From: Vibrio aestivus
GTDB lineage: Bacteria > Pseudomonadota > Gammaproteobacteria > Enterobacterales > Vibrionaceae
Reading direction: 5' to 3'
NCBI GenBank assembly: GCA_003263845.1
Contig: JYJN01000059.1
Location: 1-64,000 of the forward strand
DNA length: 64,000 nt
The notes beneath the pieces were generated by a model. That model was given only the letters and a program-made list of their open reading frames with translations. It was not told the DNA's origin and ran no database searches. The position numbers and the translations under genes are program-made. Shown one piece after another: positions 32,640-42,154 of this stretch; within the stretch, counting starts at the first letter, position 1, and the number at the start of each line of letters is the position of its first letter.

Positions 32640-33662
32640 ATGATTAAGCAATGCCTAATACTTGTTTCGATACTTTTACTGTCTCTAAATGCATCTAGGG
32701 CGAATGTTGGCTTTCAGCAGTTTAAACTCGATGAAGGTACATCGCGTCCTTTGAATACCAGCATTTGGTACCCAACTAGCCAAACTCAGCCAGTTGAGAC
32801 AATTGCAGAAAATATTGCCTTTGTCGGTACGCAGGTAATCAAAAATGCGAGTATCCAATCTAGTAAAACTCGCTTGATTGTCTTATCTCATGGTTACAGA
32901 GGTAACTGGAGAAACCTGAACTGGCTGGCGACCAGACTTGCGCATAACGGTTATGTTGTTGCTTCCGTTGACCATCCGGGAACGACCACTTTCGATACAT
33001 CACCAGATTCCGCTAACCAATGGTGGCAGAGGCCCAATGATTTGACTCGATTAATTGATTACATGAGCGTGCACTCTCCTTGGTCACATACTTTGGGCCG
33101 TAATAATGTGGCAGCCATTGGTCACTCATTAGGTGGCTGGAGCGTCATACAGCTCGCGGGAGCAGAAGTCGATATAGCCGAATTTGATAAATTTTGCGCC
33201 GATAACCCTAGTAACACCCGTCGAACCTGCGGGCTGTCATCAGAGCTTGGATTAGATAAGCCAATAAACAAGGAATCCAAAAGTCCAGTTCTTAATGACC
33301 CAAGAGTGACTCATGTCGTCAGCCTCGACCTTGGTTTGGCAAGAAGCTTTTCATCGAAAAGTTTAAGTCAGATAAAAACGAAGACACTGATCATCGCAGC
33401 AGGCATCGATATTGGCGATTTACCTCAAGATGTAGAATCAGGTTATTTAGCGGAGCATATTCCCACAGATTATCGTCGCTACTCTATATTCAAAGAGGCA
33501 ACACACTTTAGCTTCATTCAGGAATGCAAACCCAATGCGGTTACCATTTTGAATGAAGAAGTACCTGGTGACGGCATTATCTGCAAAGACGGAAAAACGA
33601 CATCTCGCCACTCAATACACAATAAAACTGCTCGAGAAGTACTAGCGTTTTTAGACCAATGA
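32640..33662 (+). CDS. Secreted alpha/beta hydrolase, PAF-acetylhydrolase/dienelactone-hydrolase-like
   Basis: 340 residues with a signal peptide (cleavage near SRA-NVG). The fold shows oxyanion strand LIVLSHGYRGN, VASVDHPGTTT, nucleophile GHSLGGW and catalytic His in ATHFSF near the C-terminus. Four Cys (two in FCADNPSNTRRTCG, one in QECKP, one in IICKD) suit periplasmic disulfides. These enzymes cleave short acyl esters; the substrate is unknown. AGGA SD eight bases before the ATG. Confidence 0.75.
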   Translation: MIKQCLILVSILLLSLNASRANVGFQQFKLDEGTSRPLNTSIWYPTSQTQPVETIAENIAFVGTQVIKNASIQSSKTRLIVLSHGYRGNWRNLNWLATRLAHNGYVVASVDHPGTTTFDTSPDSANQWWQRPNDLTRLIDYMSVHSPWSHTLGRNNVAAIGHSLGGWSVIQLAGAEVDIAEFDKFCADNPSNTRRTCGLSSELGLDKPINKESKSPVLNDPRVTHVVSLDLGLARSFSSKSLSQIKTKTLIIAAGIDIGDLPQDVESGYLAEHIPTDYRRYSIFKEATHFSFIQECKPNAVTILNEEVPGDGIICKDGKTTSRHSIHNKTAREVLAFLDQ

Positions 33663-33683
33663 CCTTGAACAGTTGCATCTCAA

Positions 33684-33711
33684 AGGGGTTTGCTATCTAG
33701 GCAACCCCTTG
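33684..33711. terminator. Possible terminator between convergent genes
   Basis: Arms AAGGGGTT and AACCCCTT with weak pairing inside the loop. It overlaps the last codons of the AraC-type gene, and the T-run is poor on both strands. Confidence 0.4.
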
Positions 33712-34749
33712 TTGCTTAATAGACTCTGCTTGTTTGTTCTTTAGCCTAAACTGGGTTGGCGTGATACCAGCAACACGAAGAAACTCTCGGTTAAAGTTAG
33801 ACTTAGATTGGAAACCAGCCTGCATAAAAATGTCTGTAATGGATTCTTCTGTTTCACGTAAAGCGGTCATAACATAGTGAATTCGATATTCATTGAGCAC
33901 CTTCGAAATATTCCGTCTATGCACTTGATTCACCGCTATTGAGACGTGCTTCGCTGGGTATCCAAGCCTTCTTCCAATGCGTGAAAGAGTCAAATCTGGG
34001 TCTTTAAACATGGATTCTTTCATCATCAGGGCATCCAGTTGGTCAGTGATTTCTCGCGCTTCATCATCAGTGATTGGAGCCTTGGGTGACCCTGTATTTT
34101 GCATCTCAGCCTGAATAGATGAAAAATCTTGGTCTTCCGGCATACTCTCGTTTACTTTTACTAAAGCCCAAATAATGGATGGAATCAGAATGAAATAGCT
34201 GACTGATAGAATCGTCTCTGCGTGCCTAAAGTCGTTTGCAAGATAATCGAAAGACAATAGTCCATCTATCAAGGCTGAAAAAATTAGCATTACGCCTGCG
34301 ATCTTCTTAGCGATGATGATCTGATCCAAGTCAGACAGCCTAGCCTCATCAGGGACAAACCGAGCATTCACGAACAACCCAATACCATAAATCAAAAAGA
34401 GCGCCGCAATAGCAACATCAACCGCTCCTAGCCACAGGTCGGGATAAAATGCCAATGATGCAATCGCCAGCGGTGCAATGAAATGTCGTAATCGCTGCCA
34501 CATCGTGTTGTTACTCAATACAAAGCAGAGCCATGTGGCAACAGGAAGAATGGCAGAAAACAGCGACTGGAGGTATCGCAAGATTGAAAGATCAAAGGTC
34601 CACCTCAACCCCACAATGAAAGTACCCAAAGAACAAAAAAAGACAAATAAAACAATGCCGATATGAGAATGACGTTTTCTCTTATGAAGCAATAGTGCTG
34701 TCAGCAAAAAAAGTAAAGATGCGACAAATGGTAAAGGTACGGAGAACAT
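33697..34749 (-). CDS. AraC-type regulator with seven-TM N-terminal domain
   Basis: 350 residues. The first ~205 contain seven hydrophobic segments (about 6-21, 31-48, 56-78, 90-105, 108-127, 149-170, 182-203). A linker is followed by two helix-turn-helix motifs of the AraC/XylS domain (LTLSRIGRRLGYPAKHVS and ITDIFMQAGFQSKSNFNRE). The DNA-binding domain is thus held at the inner membrane, suggesting direct sensing of a membrane or periplasmic signal. It is convergent with the secreted hydrolase and upstream of no obvious target. SD AGGA. Confidence 0.8.
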   Translation of the reverse strand: MFSVPLPFVASLLFLLTALLLHKRKRHSHIGIVLFVFFCSLGTFIVGLRWTFDLSILRYLQSLFSAILPVATWLCFVLSNNTMWQRLRHFIAPLAIASLAFYPDLWLGAVDVAIAALFLIYGIGLFVNARFVPDEARLSDLDQIIIAKKIAGVMLIFSALIDGLLSFDYLANDFRHAETILSVSYFILIPSIIWALVKVNESMPEDQDFSSIQAEMQNTGSPKAPITDDEAREITDQLDALMMKESMFKDPDLTLSRIGRRLGYPAKHVSIAVNQVHRRNISKVLNEYRIHYVMTALRETEESITDIFMQAGFQSKSNFNREFLRVAGITPTQFRLKNKQAESIKQQGVA

Positions 34750-34842
34750 ATTTATGACATCCTAAATCAACCCAAGTATCGCGAATGACTTAGGTAATGC
34801 TGTACTGATGAATCGAGTAACTGGGAACGAATCATCTTAAAG

Positions 34843-35759
34843 TTAAGCTTTTGTCTTAGCACGCTTCCAAAGCCTTCCATCGATAGCAGAGAGCCCCAAT
34901 GCAATCAGCCCCATTCCAACAAAGTGGATAGGTTCCAAGCTTTCATTGAGAAAGACTGCGCCCAAGATAATTGCTGACACAGGCACCAGTAGAGTCACCA
35001 GTAGCGCATTGGTTGCGCCAGCGGCTTCAAGTATATTGAAGTAGAGTACATAAGCTAATGCGGTAGAAACGATAGCCAACGCTAAAATTGCACTCCACGT
35101 ACCAGAGCTAATACTCGTAAAACCTATCGGTCCTTCAACGAAGAAAGTGACTGGAATCAATATGATGGTTGATGCGGTTACTTGGCCTGCTGCAATTGCA
35201 AGCGGCTTCACACCCAAGGCTTTGTATCGACGTCCGTAAACACTGGACAATGAATAACAGATGGTTGCCCCTACAATCGCCAGTTGCGCTAACAATGGAC
35301 TGTTCCCTGACAAGGCAGGGAGGCCAATCATGACCACAACGCCTGCAAAACCAATCACCACACCTAGAATTTTCAGAAAAGTCGGTCTTTCATCTGGTAG
35401 AAGCAGGCCCGCGACAACCACCCCAGATATCGGGGTCGCCGCGTTCAATATTGATGCCAAGCCAGACGCAATCTGGGTTTGCCCCCAAACAATCAGAGCA
35501 AAGGGTATCACGTTGTTGAGCAGCCCATTACGAAGAAGGAAAGCCAAACACTGGCATTTTTTGGCGGTTTAATACCAACAATAATAGCGATTAGCCACAA
35601 TACAATCGCGGCGATACCGACTCTTAAGGTCACAATGGTTAATGGCGCTAACTCACTAACAGCTACGCCAACGAAAAAGAAGGAGCCGCCCCACAATATG
35701 GAGAGCAAAATGAGCATAGCCCATACTTTGGCGCTCATTGACTGGCTTATTGTTGTCAT
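34843..35759 (-). CDS. EamA/DMT-family transporter (one frame break)
   Basis: About 305 residues with ten TMs arranged as two EamA halves (LLSILWGGSFFFVGVAV at the start of the first; IVGATICYSLSSVYGRRY beginning the second). Members export amino acids, metabolites or drugs. AGGGAAGG SD, start 35759. The break at 35524-35526 (one C missing on the + strand) restores FVMGLLNNVIPFAL. The substrate cannot be predicted. Confidence 0.8.
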
Positions 35760-35932
35760 TATGCCTTCCCTGACAGTGAGTTATCTGTCCAATATAACGT
35801 TCAAGTCATCGACTGGATATATGTTTGACCAAGTTCTTTTTAGGATTCACGCAATTAAGAGTTAATCTCCTCGACAAAATCTTCAATAGTTACCTACTGC
35901 AACATTCATGAGATTGATTTATCTTTGGTATT

Positions 35933-35959
35933 TTTTGATAATAGTTCGTATTATCAAAA
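35933..35959. promoter_or_regulatory. Perfect palindrome abutting the response-regulator start; Fur-like
   Basis: 11-bp arms TTTTGATAATA and TATTATCAAAA with a 5-base spacer, ending at the base before ATG 35960. Its core GATAAT-N7-ATTATC matches 13 of 19 positions of the Fur consensus. It may bind Fur or the regulator itself. Confidence 0.45.
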
Positions 35960-36730
35960 ATGAGTCTAATTATGTTCAGCCCATCGTCCGCCCAATGCCG
36001 CACAGCGGTTTCCACAACTTTCGATACCGCGTCTAAAAGCTATTCCATTTTACTTGCTGAGGACGACTCCGAACTCAACCACAGGCTCACCTCACTGCTA
36101 AATGAACAGGGTTACATTGTCACCTCAAGGTTTTGTGGCAACGATACTTTGAACGCCTTTCATAACGACGCTTTTGATTTGGTCATATTAGATGTCAACC
36201 TTCCCAATCTAGATGGATTTGAGCTACTCAATGTTATCCGAGCGCGGTCTCAAACCCCGGTGGTGATGCTCACCGCCTATGGCGCCGAAGAGTTTCGAAT
36301 ACAGGGGCTGAAATCTGGTGCTGACGACTACATCACTAAACCGTGCAACTTTACTGAAGTGAGTTTGCGAATCGAAGCCATACTACGTCGTACTCAGATG
36401 ACTCAGCAGACGAACTCCCCTTCTCAACTTTCAGACAGAGAGATCACTCTTGATAAACAGGCTTACACGGTTTTGATCAACCAAAAGCCAAATTTGGAGC
36501 CAATTCCACTCACCCCTATCCAATTCAAACTCCTTTGGACTTTGGTGGAGAACGCTAACGAAGTATTAACTAAGCCCTTTCTCTACCAAACGGTACTGGA
36601 GAAGCAGTTTAGCCAATACGACCGCGCGCTAGACATGCACTTGAGCCGAATTCGCAAACGTCTCATTGCTGAAGGTATGTCGAACGATCGTATTCAGACA
36701 GTTCACGGAAAAGGATATATCTTCAAATGA
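35960..36730 (+). CDS. OmpR-family response regulator
   Basis: 256 residues: an unusual ~27-residue N-terminal extension, then the receiver domain (ILLAEDD acidic pocket, phosphoacceptor Asp in ILDVNLP, TAYGAEE, KPCNFTE Lys) and a winged-helix DNA-binding domain (LTPIQFKLLWTLVENANEVL, RALDMHLSRIRKRL, VHGKGYIF). No SD precedes ATG 35960 or ATG 35972, and the palindrome abuts the first, so the true start is uncertain. The stop overlaps the kinase start by four bases (ATGA), so they are co-translated. It probably controls the TonB receptor downstream. Confidence 0.85.
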   Translation: MSLIMFSPSSAQCRTAVSTTFDTASKSYSILLAEDDSELNHRLTSLLNEQGYIVTSRFCGNDTLNAFHNDAFDLVILDVNLPNLDGFELLNVIRARSQTPVVMLTAYGAEEFRIQGLKSGADDYITKPCNFTEVSLRIEAILRRTQMTQQTNSPSQLSDREITLDKQAYTVLINQKPNLEPIPLTPIQFKLLWTLVENANEVLTKPFLYQTVLEKQFSQYDRALDMHLSRIRKRLIAEGMSNDRIQTVHGKGYIFK

Positions 36731-38067
36731 AAAAGATGCTGTTCTGGCGATTGTTCATCGTGTTGTCTCTTGGTGTGGTATTTTTCTTTTTCTCTTCTAC
36801 ACAGCGTGGCAATCCTCTCAAACGAGAAAATGAGTTACCTGAAACAGTCCCACCAGCAAGAGATTCTAGATTGGGGTAACAAAGCGCAAGATTTTATTGA
36901 TGCGAACAACTGGCAAGGCTTGATGATTGGCTCATTGATCTTGCCGATTCTGAGTCAACATGGGCGACCGTTCTAAAATCAGAACTGACGGTACAAGGTG
37001 GCAATACCCTCAACGATCGTTTCTGGTCTGGTTATGGAATTGGCCGCAGCGTAGAGTGGAAGATCCATCTCGATTTCCCGAACAACCCAATAATGGAAGT
37101 TGCCCTCGAACCGTTTGGCCACCATTTTCTCGTGATTCTTCCCGATAGAATGCGCCCAGGAACCTACATGTCTCATGCCTTTTGGTTGTTTCGATTCGTC
37201 ATCCCTTTTCTTTCGTTATTGGCTCTGACCGTATATTTGTACCGATACGTCATGCGCCCACTACAGCAATTCCACCGAGCCAGCCAAGCTTTCAGCCAAG
37301 GGGATTACTCAGCGCGAATTGGTAACACAATGACGCTCGGGGATGACGAGATAAGCCAAGTTGCTCGCACATTCGATAAGATGGCGGAACGTACATCAGA
37401 CGTGATTCAACACAATCGAAACTTGATTGCCGACATGTCTCATGAAATTCGTACGCCTTTAGCACGCATAGAGATGGCAATTGATTGTGCGGATAGAGAG
37501 ATTGATCGTGAGGATATGCTCAACCGCATCAAAACTGATACACAAAAGATGCGTTCAACCGCAGAAGATACATTAACGTTGGCTTGGATTGAGAACGAGC
37601 AGCCTAACTTACGTTCGGAGTCATTTGATCTGGCTGAGTTGATTGAAATTATTGCAGACGATGCTCGCTTTGAGTATCCAGACAAGCAAATCATCCTTGA
37701 ACAAGACGAACCACTTCCTATTTCTAATTCGAGCCAATTGGCATTAAGTCAATCATTGGAGAATGTGATACGCAATGGGCTTCGTTACACCGATGTGGGC
37801 GAGACACTCACGATTAAAGCCACTAAGAAAGCAACGTGTTATCAGATCCTTATTACCGACTCTGGTCCGGGTATTGACCCATGTTTGTACGAAAAGATCT
37901 TTAAGCCCTTCTTTAAGGCCAATAATCAAGTCGCTGCGCGTAAAGGCTTTGGTGTCGGGTTGGCGCTCGCTAGGCGCCATATTGAAGCCGTTGGGGGGAC
38001 AATTCGCGCCTACAATGCTCATGAGCAAGGCTTAACTATGGATATCACACTACCTAAACAAGAATAG
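36727..38067 (+). CDS. Sensor histidine kinase (three frame breaks)
   Basis: About 447 residues after repair. TM1 (LFWRLFIVLSLGVVFFFF), a periplasmic domain of about 120 residues, TM2 (FWLFRFVIPFLSLLALTVYLY), HAMP, H-box ADMSHEIRTPLARIEMA, N-box ENVIRNGLRY and G-boxes DSGPGID and GFGVGLALA. Three breaks lie in the N-terminal third: 36791-36792, the A4 run at 36827-36830, and 36922; correcting each gives FLFYTAWQ, KMSYLKQ and WQGLDDWLIDL. It resembles EnvZ/CpxA/PfeS-type kinases. Placement before a Fur-boxed receptor suggests sensing a siderophore or iron-limitation signal in the periplasm. Confidence 0.8.
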
Positions 38068-38134
38068 CTGCGCGAGTTTGTAACAGTTGTAAAATTCGTT
38101 TACTCATCATGGAAGAATCACCAAAATCTCACCC

Positions 38135-38153
38135 GATAATAATTCTCATTAAC
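38135..38153 (+). promoter_or_regulatory. Fur box of the TonB receptor gene
   Basis: GATAATAATTCTCATTAAC matches 15 of 19 positions of the Fur consensus and lies 14 bases before the GTG start. Confidence 0.75.
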
Positions 38154-38166
38154 AATGGAGGTTACG

Positions 38167-40090
38167 GTGTTTTCTTCAACCGTATTTAAGTTAAGCCCAC
38201 TTTCCATCGCTCTTTTAGCAGCATCACACGCCACTTATGCCAAGGATGATATTGAGGTTATCGAAGTCACTGGCAAGACACCTGCCTCAGTCGACATCAC
38301 TATCGATGCCGATCAGTTGGCCAAATCCCAAGCACAAGATCTTAACGACATTTTCCGCAAAAACGCCGAGGTCAGCGTAGGTGGATCGTCCGGCGTCTCA
38401 CAAAAGATCTATGTTCGCGGACTTGAGGATACCATGCTGAATGTATCCATCGACGGTGCAGAGCAATCAGGTAACCTTTTCCATCACCAAGGCCGCTTAT
38501 CGATTGAGCCTGAACTTTTAAAACAAGTAGACGTAAGCGCTGGTGCTGGCCGAGCCACTGATGGTCCGGGCGCATTGGGTGGCGCAATCAAGTTCACCAC
38601 CAAAGATGCCCATGATTTACTCGCTCCGGGCGATAGATTTGGCGCTATGGTTAAAGGTGGCTACTACACCAACAACGACGGCTACAAAGCGTCCGCAAGC
38701 TTATATGGTGAAGTCTCAGATCAGCTTGGGTTGTTAGCATCTTTTGGCTACGTTGATGGCGACAACATCAAAGATGGCCAAGGTGAAGAGCAGCCTTATA
38801 CTGCTCTAGAACAGCAGGTTGCCCTACTCAAATTGTCTGGTCAGCTTAACGATGCAAACTATGTATCAGTCAGTTATGACTACCGCAACGATGACGGGAC
38901 ACGCTTAAATCGACCGCACTTTAAACCAAGCATCAAGAACGAGCCGATAGAACAAGAAACAGACCGCTCTACGCTGACATTGAATCACAAATATACAGGC
39001 GGCGAGCTACTAAACCTTGATTCAACACTGTACTCAACCAATAGTCGACTGGCTCATAAAGATCACCCCAAATGGGGCACCAGTGACGGCACAATCAAAA
39101 CGACTGGTGTGAAGTTCTTTAATACCAGTAAGTTTACTGACCATAGTCTGGTTTACGGCATTGATTACAAAAAAGACAAAGCCGAATTTGAAACTAACTA
39201 CGACGGCAAGAAAGATGACGAAGAAAAGGGCACAGTTTACGGCCTGTTCGTTCAAGATGACTGGAGTGTTACGGAAGCCCTTCTTCTTACAGCAGGCGCT
39301 CGTTATGACTGGTACGAATTAACCGACAATATTGACCAAGAATTCGAGTCTAGCGGCTTTAGCCCAAATGTGGGGTTGGATTATCAAATTGTATCTGGAT
39401 TCAATGTTTTTGCTAGTTATGCTCAGGCATTCCGTGGTCAACAAATCAAAGAACTGTTTGTCATTGATTACCGAAAAAACGATCCAAACCGTCAGCCAGA
39501 AGAAGCGCGCAACTTAGAAGTTGGAGCTAAATATGAGCATGAAGCATTCTATGCTGGCATTACCTTGTTCGATAGTGTCATCAAGGATGTGGTGACCAAC
39601 GAAGGTGCGGTTTACACCAACGTTGGCGACTTAGATAACCAAGGTGTCAGCGCTTATCTTGGCTATGCCATCTCTGATATCTCAGCCAAGCTCAGCTATA
39701 ACCAGTCTCGCCCTGAACTCGACGGCGTGCCACTTTCCGATGGCGACTCCACACTAGGCACTTCAATCGGCGACACTTGGTATTGGATTTAACTTATCAA
39801 GCTATGGACTCGCTTGAGTTTGGCTGGAATGCCCGCTTTGTTGAACGCTTGACGGATGTGTCCGATGCAAGCATCTACCAGAGAAACCGGGCTACGGTGT
39901 ACATGATGTGTACGCATACTGGATGCCAGTTGAAGGTGAAGATCTGTCACTTGCGTTGTCTATCAAGAACGTGTTCGATAAATACTACTTCGATCACGCT
40001 TCCTACATGGAATACATTGGCAGCCCAATTGCGCAAGGCTATGCAAGCGCCGGGCGTGACTTCCGCTTTAATGTGACTTACGCGTTTTAA
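38167..40090 (+). CDS. TonB-dependent outer-membrane receptor, FetA/FrpB-like (two frame breaks)
   Basis: About 641 residues. The GTG at 38167 has SD GGAGG five bases upstream and gives a normal signal peptide (cleavage near TYA-KDD). A TonB-box-like EVIEVTG, plug domain (VRGLEDTMLNVSIDGAEQ, FHHQGRLSIEPELLKQVDV, GPGALGGAIKFTTKDA) and 22-strand barrel follow, ending in FNVTYAF. The plug resembles FetA/FrpB-type receptors for ferric siderophores or metals. The breaks at 39776-39778 and 39884-39886 (one base short each) restore TLVLDLTYQ and YQRKPGYGVHD. Fur box and two-component system upstream support iron uptake; the ligand is not predicted. Confidence 0.85.
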
Positions 40091-40145
40091 ATTCAACATC
40101 GTTGCTTTCATGTAAATGCGTTAGTCAAAGCACTTAGCCAATCGA

Positions 40146-40187
40146 TAACAAGCCCATCTGTAACTCGCGTTGCAGGTGGGCTTGTTA
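40146..40187. terminator. Terminator between TonB receptor and marR-type gene
   Basis: Arms TAACAAGCCCA and TGGGCTTGTTA with further inner pairing (CTG/CAG), then CTTTT on the + strand. It serves the receptor gene mainly. Confidence 0.75.
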
Positions 40188-40197
40188 CTTTTAGGGG

Positions 40198-40638
40198 CTA
40201 TAGCTGCTCAAAGTAATGCGCTATTTTATTGATCGAATTCAAGGTTACTTCGAGCTCTTCTCTAGACAACTCACTCGCTGCTGCTGCTGCCCATACTGCT
40301 TGTTTTTCATCGAGCAATGTGTAGATACGCTTCCCTTCGCCGGTCAGCAGGACATGTTTCGCTCTTTTGTGACTGGGATTCTCTATGTATTCAACCAGCC
40401 CATCATTGGCCATTACATCGACTAGCCTTTGACTTGCTTGACGGCTTTGTCCCATTACTCGGCCAATTTCTGGCACCGTCAGCTTCTCCTCCGATTTTTC
40501 AATGGCGCCCATAATCTTCCACCGAGCACTGCTAAGACCAAATTCTTCTGTCATTTGATCCCCTTCGGCATTAAACAGTCCACTCACTCGAAAGGTAGCT
40601 AACACAATCTTGGTGAAGATTTCATCATCTCTATCCAT
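40198..40638 (-). CDS. MarR-family transcriptional regulator
   Basis: 146 residues with a winged helix: LTVPEIGRVMGQSRQASQRLVDVMANDGLVEY then the wing NPSHKRAKHVLLT. Start ATG 40638 has a GAGGAG SD. MarR dimers bind palindromes and release them on ligand or oxidant. Two strong palindromes lie just upstream, between this gene and the divergent membrane-protein/cytochrome set. No Cys is present, so a ligand rather than a thiol switch is likely. Confidence 0.85.
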   Translation of the reverse strand: MDRDDEIFTKIVLATFRVSGLFNAEGDQMTEEFGLSSARWKIMGAIEKSEEKLTVPEIGRVMGQSRQASQRLVDVMANDGLVEYIENPSHKRAKHVLLTGEGKRIYTLLDEKQAVWAAAAASELSREELEVTLNSINKIAHYFEQL

Positions 40639-40661
40639 CAAATACTCCTCACTAACCAACT

Positions 40662-40677
40662 TGACAACATGTTGTCA
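40662..40677. promoter_or_regulatory. MarR-type operator 1
   Basis: Perfect 16-bp palindrome TGACAACATGTTGTCA, 24 bases before the marR-type start. Confidence 0.7.
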
Positions 40678-40688
40678 TTTATCTAAAC

Positions 40689-40706
40689 TTGACAATATGT
40701 TGTCAA
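40689..40706. promoter_or_regulatory. MarR-type operator 2
   Basis: TTGACAATATGTTGTCAA, a near-perfect palindrome sharing the TTGACAA/TTGTCA arms of operator 1. Centres are 28 bp apart. It includes a -35-like TTGACA for the + operon. Confidence 0.7.
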
Positions 40707-40728
40707 TAATAACGAATCGGACGTGAAG

Positions 40729-41176
40729 ATGAAACCAATAATCCACCGTATAGCGGCACTCATCGCTACCTTATGCATCGCGACATTTTTTACTTCAACA
40801 CTGTTAGTCGAACTATTTGGCTCACTAGAAGCCATACAGAAAGTGAAATCCCTAATTGTTTTTCCAGGGCTTTTTTATTCTTATCCCCTCAATTGCAACT
40901 ACAGGTGCCACCGGCTTTCTCATGTCTAAAGAGCGCTCGGGTAAACTGTCACAGCGTAAGAAAAAACGCATGCCCGTCATTGCTATAAACGGCATTGTTA
41001 TCTTAATCCCGGCGGCTTACTTCCTAAACCAATGGGCCATGTCCGGCGTTTTCGACTCGAAATTTTATTTACTGCAAGCCGTTGAGCTGACTGTAGGTTT
41101 CATCAACCTTTCTCTGATGGTCATGAACATTGCTGACGGCAAAAAGATCGCTTCTTGGAAAAAGGTAACCGCATGA
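40729..41176 (+). CDS. Four-TM membrane protein of the cytochrome cassette (one frame break)
   Basis: About 148 residues with four hydrophobic segments (about 7-27, 45-66, 86-104, 115-137). Loop SKERSGKLSQRKKKRMP is strongly basic, so probably cytoplasmic. Not a family I can name. The T6 run at 40871-40876 is one base too long; T5 restores FPGLFILIPSIATTG. Its stop overlaps the next start (ATGA), so it is coupled to the cytochrome c gene. GTG 40723 is an alternative start. Confidence 0.65.
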
Positions 41177-41508
41177 ACTTAATCACCGAAAACTTCAATT
41201 ACTTACGCCTACGTTTCACTGTTTTAATGGCGTTGATATTGAGTACTTCTGTGTTCGCTGACCAGGATACCTTTAACAAAGTCTGCAACTCTTGCCATTC
41301 CGGAGGTTTCAAAGGGTTCGTTACCGGCGCGCCCAACATCGAAAATCGTGATGAGTGGATCGCCTACCACGAGCAACATAATGCACAACAAATGCGAGCC
41401 ATCGTACTTGAGGGACTTAACGACCATAAGGTTAAAGGCGGCTGTAAAAAATGTTCTGACGAATCGATTGTAAGCGCGGTTGATTTCATGATTGCAGAAA
41501 CCCAATAA
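41173..41508 (+). CDS. Small c-type cytochrome, c5-like
   Basis: 111 residues from ATG 41173 (AAGG upstream), exported (cleavage near VFA-DQD) to the periplasm. One haem-binding CNSCH. The C-terminal part KGGCKKCSDESIVSAVDFM matches the c5 pattern, where a CxxC disulfide follows the axial Met. At the Met position (MPxKGxC in c5) the sequence is HKVKGGC, so the sixth ligand may be His. Coupled to the membrane protein before and cytochrome b561 after. Confidence 0.8.
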   Translation: MNLITENFNYLRLRFTVLMALILSTSVFADQDTFNKVCNSCHSGGFKGFVTGAPNIENRDEWIAYHEQHNAQQMRAIVLEGLNDHKVKGGCKKCSDESIVSAVDFMIAETQ

Positions 41509-41527
41509 CCACGGCTAAGGACACCTT

Positions 41528-42058
41528 ATGAAACGTTACGCCTCTGCATTGATCGTTTTACATTGGATGCTAGCGATACTAGTTCTGTTAGCCTTAGTTA
41601 TGGGCAATGACATCGCGGCATTATCGAATGATCTTGACCTAAAAGTTGATCGTTTAACCGTCCACAGTATCGCAGGGCTCTTGATCGGACTGTTTTTCAC
41701 ATTACGGCTAATCGTTAAACGTTTGAAGCCTTTAAATGCTCCAAAAGAGCACAGCAGTTTGCCCGCCAACAAACTTGCTGCCGCTTTTCATCATTGGCTT
41801 TACTTACTGGTTTTTAGTGTAGTGTTAAGTGGCATCGCCATAGCGGTTGAGGTGGATATGCTCACTATCGTGAGGATGGGCGATACCATGCCAGAGAGCT
41901 TAGGCTCGCTTGGAGTGCGTCAACTACACGGATTACTCACTCAACTTCTTGGTGTCAGTATTGCTCTTCATGTCATCGCCGCTCTATACCATCAGTGGGT
42001 ATTGAAAGACCGCCTGTTCTCACGAATGTGGTTTGGTAAACAAGAGGGATCAAAATAG
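41528..42058 (+). CDS. Cytochrome b561 family protein
   Basis: 176 residues, four TMs with the di-haem His pattern: His12 (IVLHWMLA), His46 (TVHSIAGL), His in AAAFHHWLY and late His (LHGLLTQLLGVSIALHVIAALYHQ). These proteins pass electrons across or out of the membrane, often to a periplasmic cytochrome, here probably the c5-like protein just upstream. AAGGA SD. Last gene of the MarR-controlled set. Confidence 0.85.
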   Translation: MKRYASALIVLHWMLAILVLLALVMGNDIAALSNDLDLKVDRLTVHSIAGLLIGLFFTLRLIVKRLKPLNAPKEHSSLPANKLAAAFHHWLYLLVFSVVLSGIAIAVEVDMLTIVRMGDTMPESLGSLGVRQLHGLLTQLLGVSIALHVIAALYHQWVLKDRLFSRMWFGKQEGSK

Positions 42059-42121
42059 GCTGCATATCAGCAGGCTGTAATATGAAAATGAATAATCATG
42101 GCCCGCCCCAGACCACTGTTA

Positions 42122-42144
42122 TCGGGCATCACTATGATGCCCGA
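42122..42144. terminator. Hairpin between convergent genes
   Basis: 9-bp arms TCGGGCATC and GATGCCCGA with loop ACTAT, between the cytochrome b561 (+) and chemoreceptor (-) genes. The T-run is weak (CAAAATTT on +). Confidence 0.5.
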
Positions 42145-42154
42145 CAAAATTTAA

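Noticed and set aside
38167..40090. Assigning the receptor to enterobactin uptake (PeuA) from its link with a two-component system
   Set aside because: The plug looks more like FetA/FrpB; ligand cannot be told from sequence alone.
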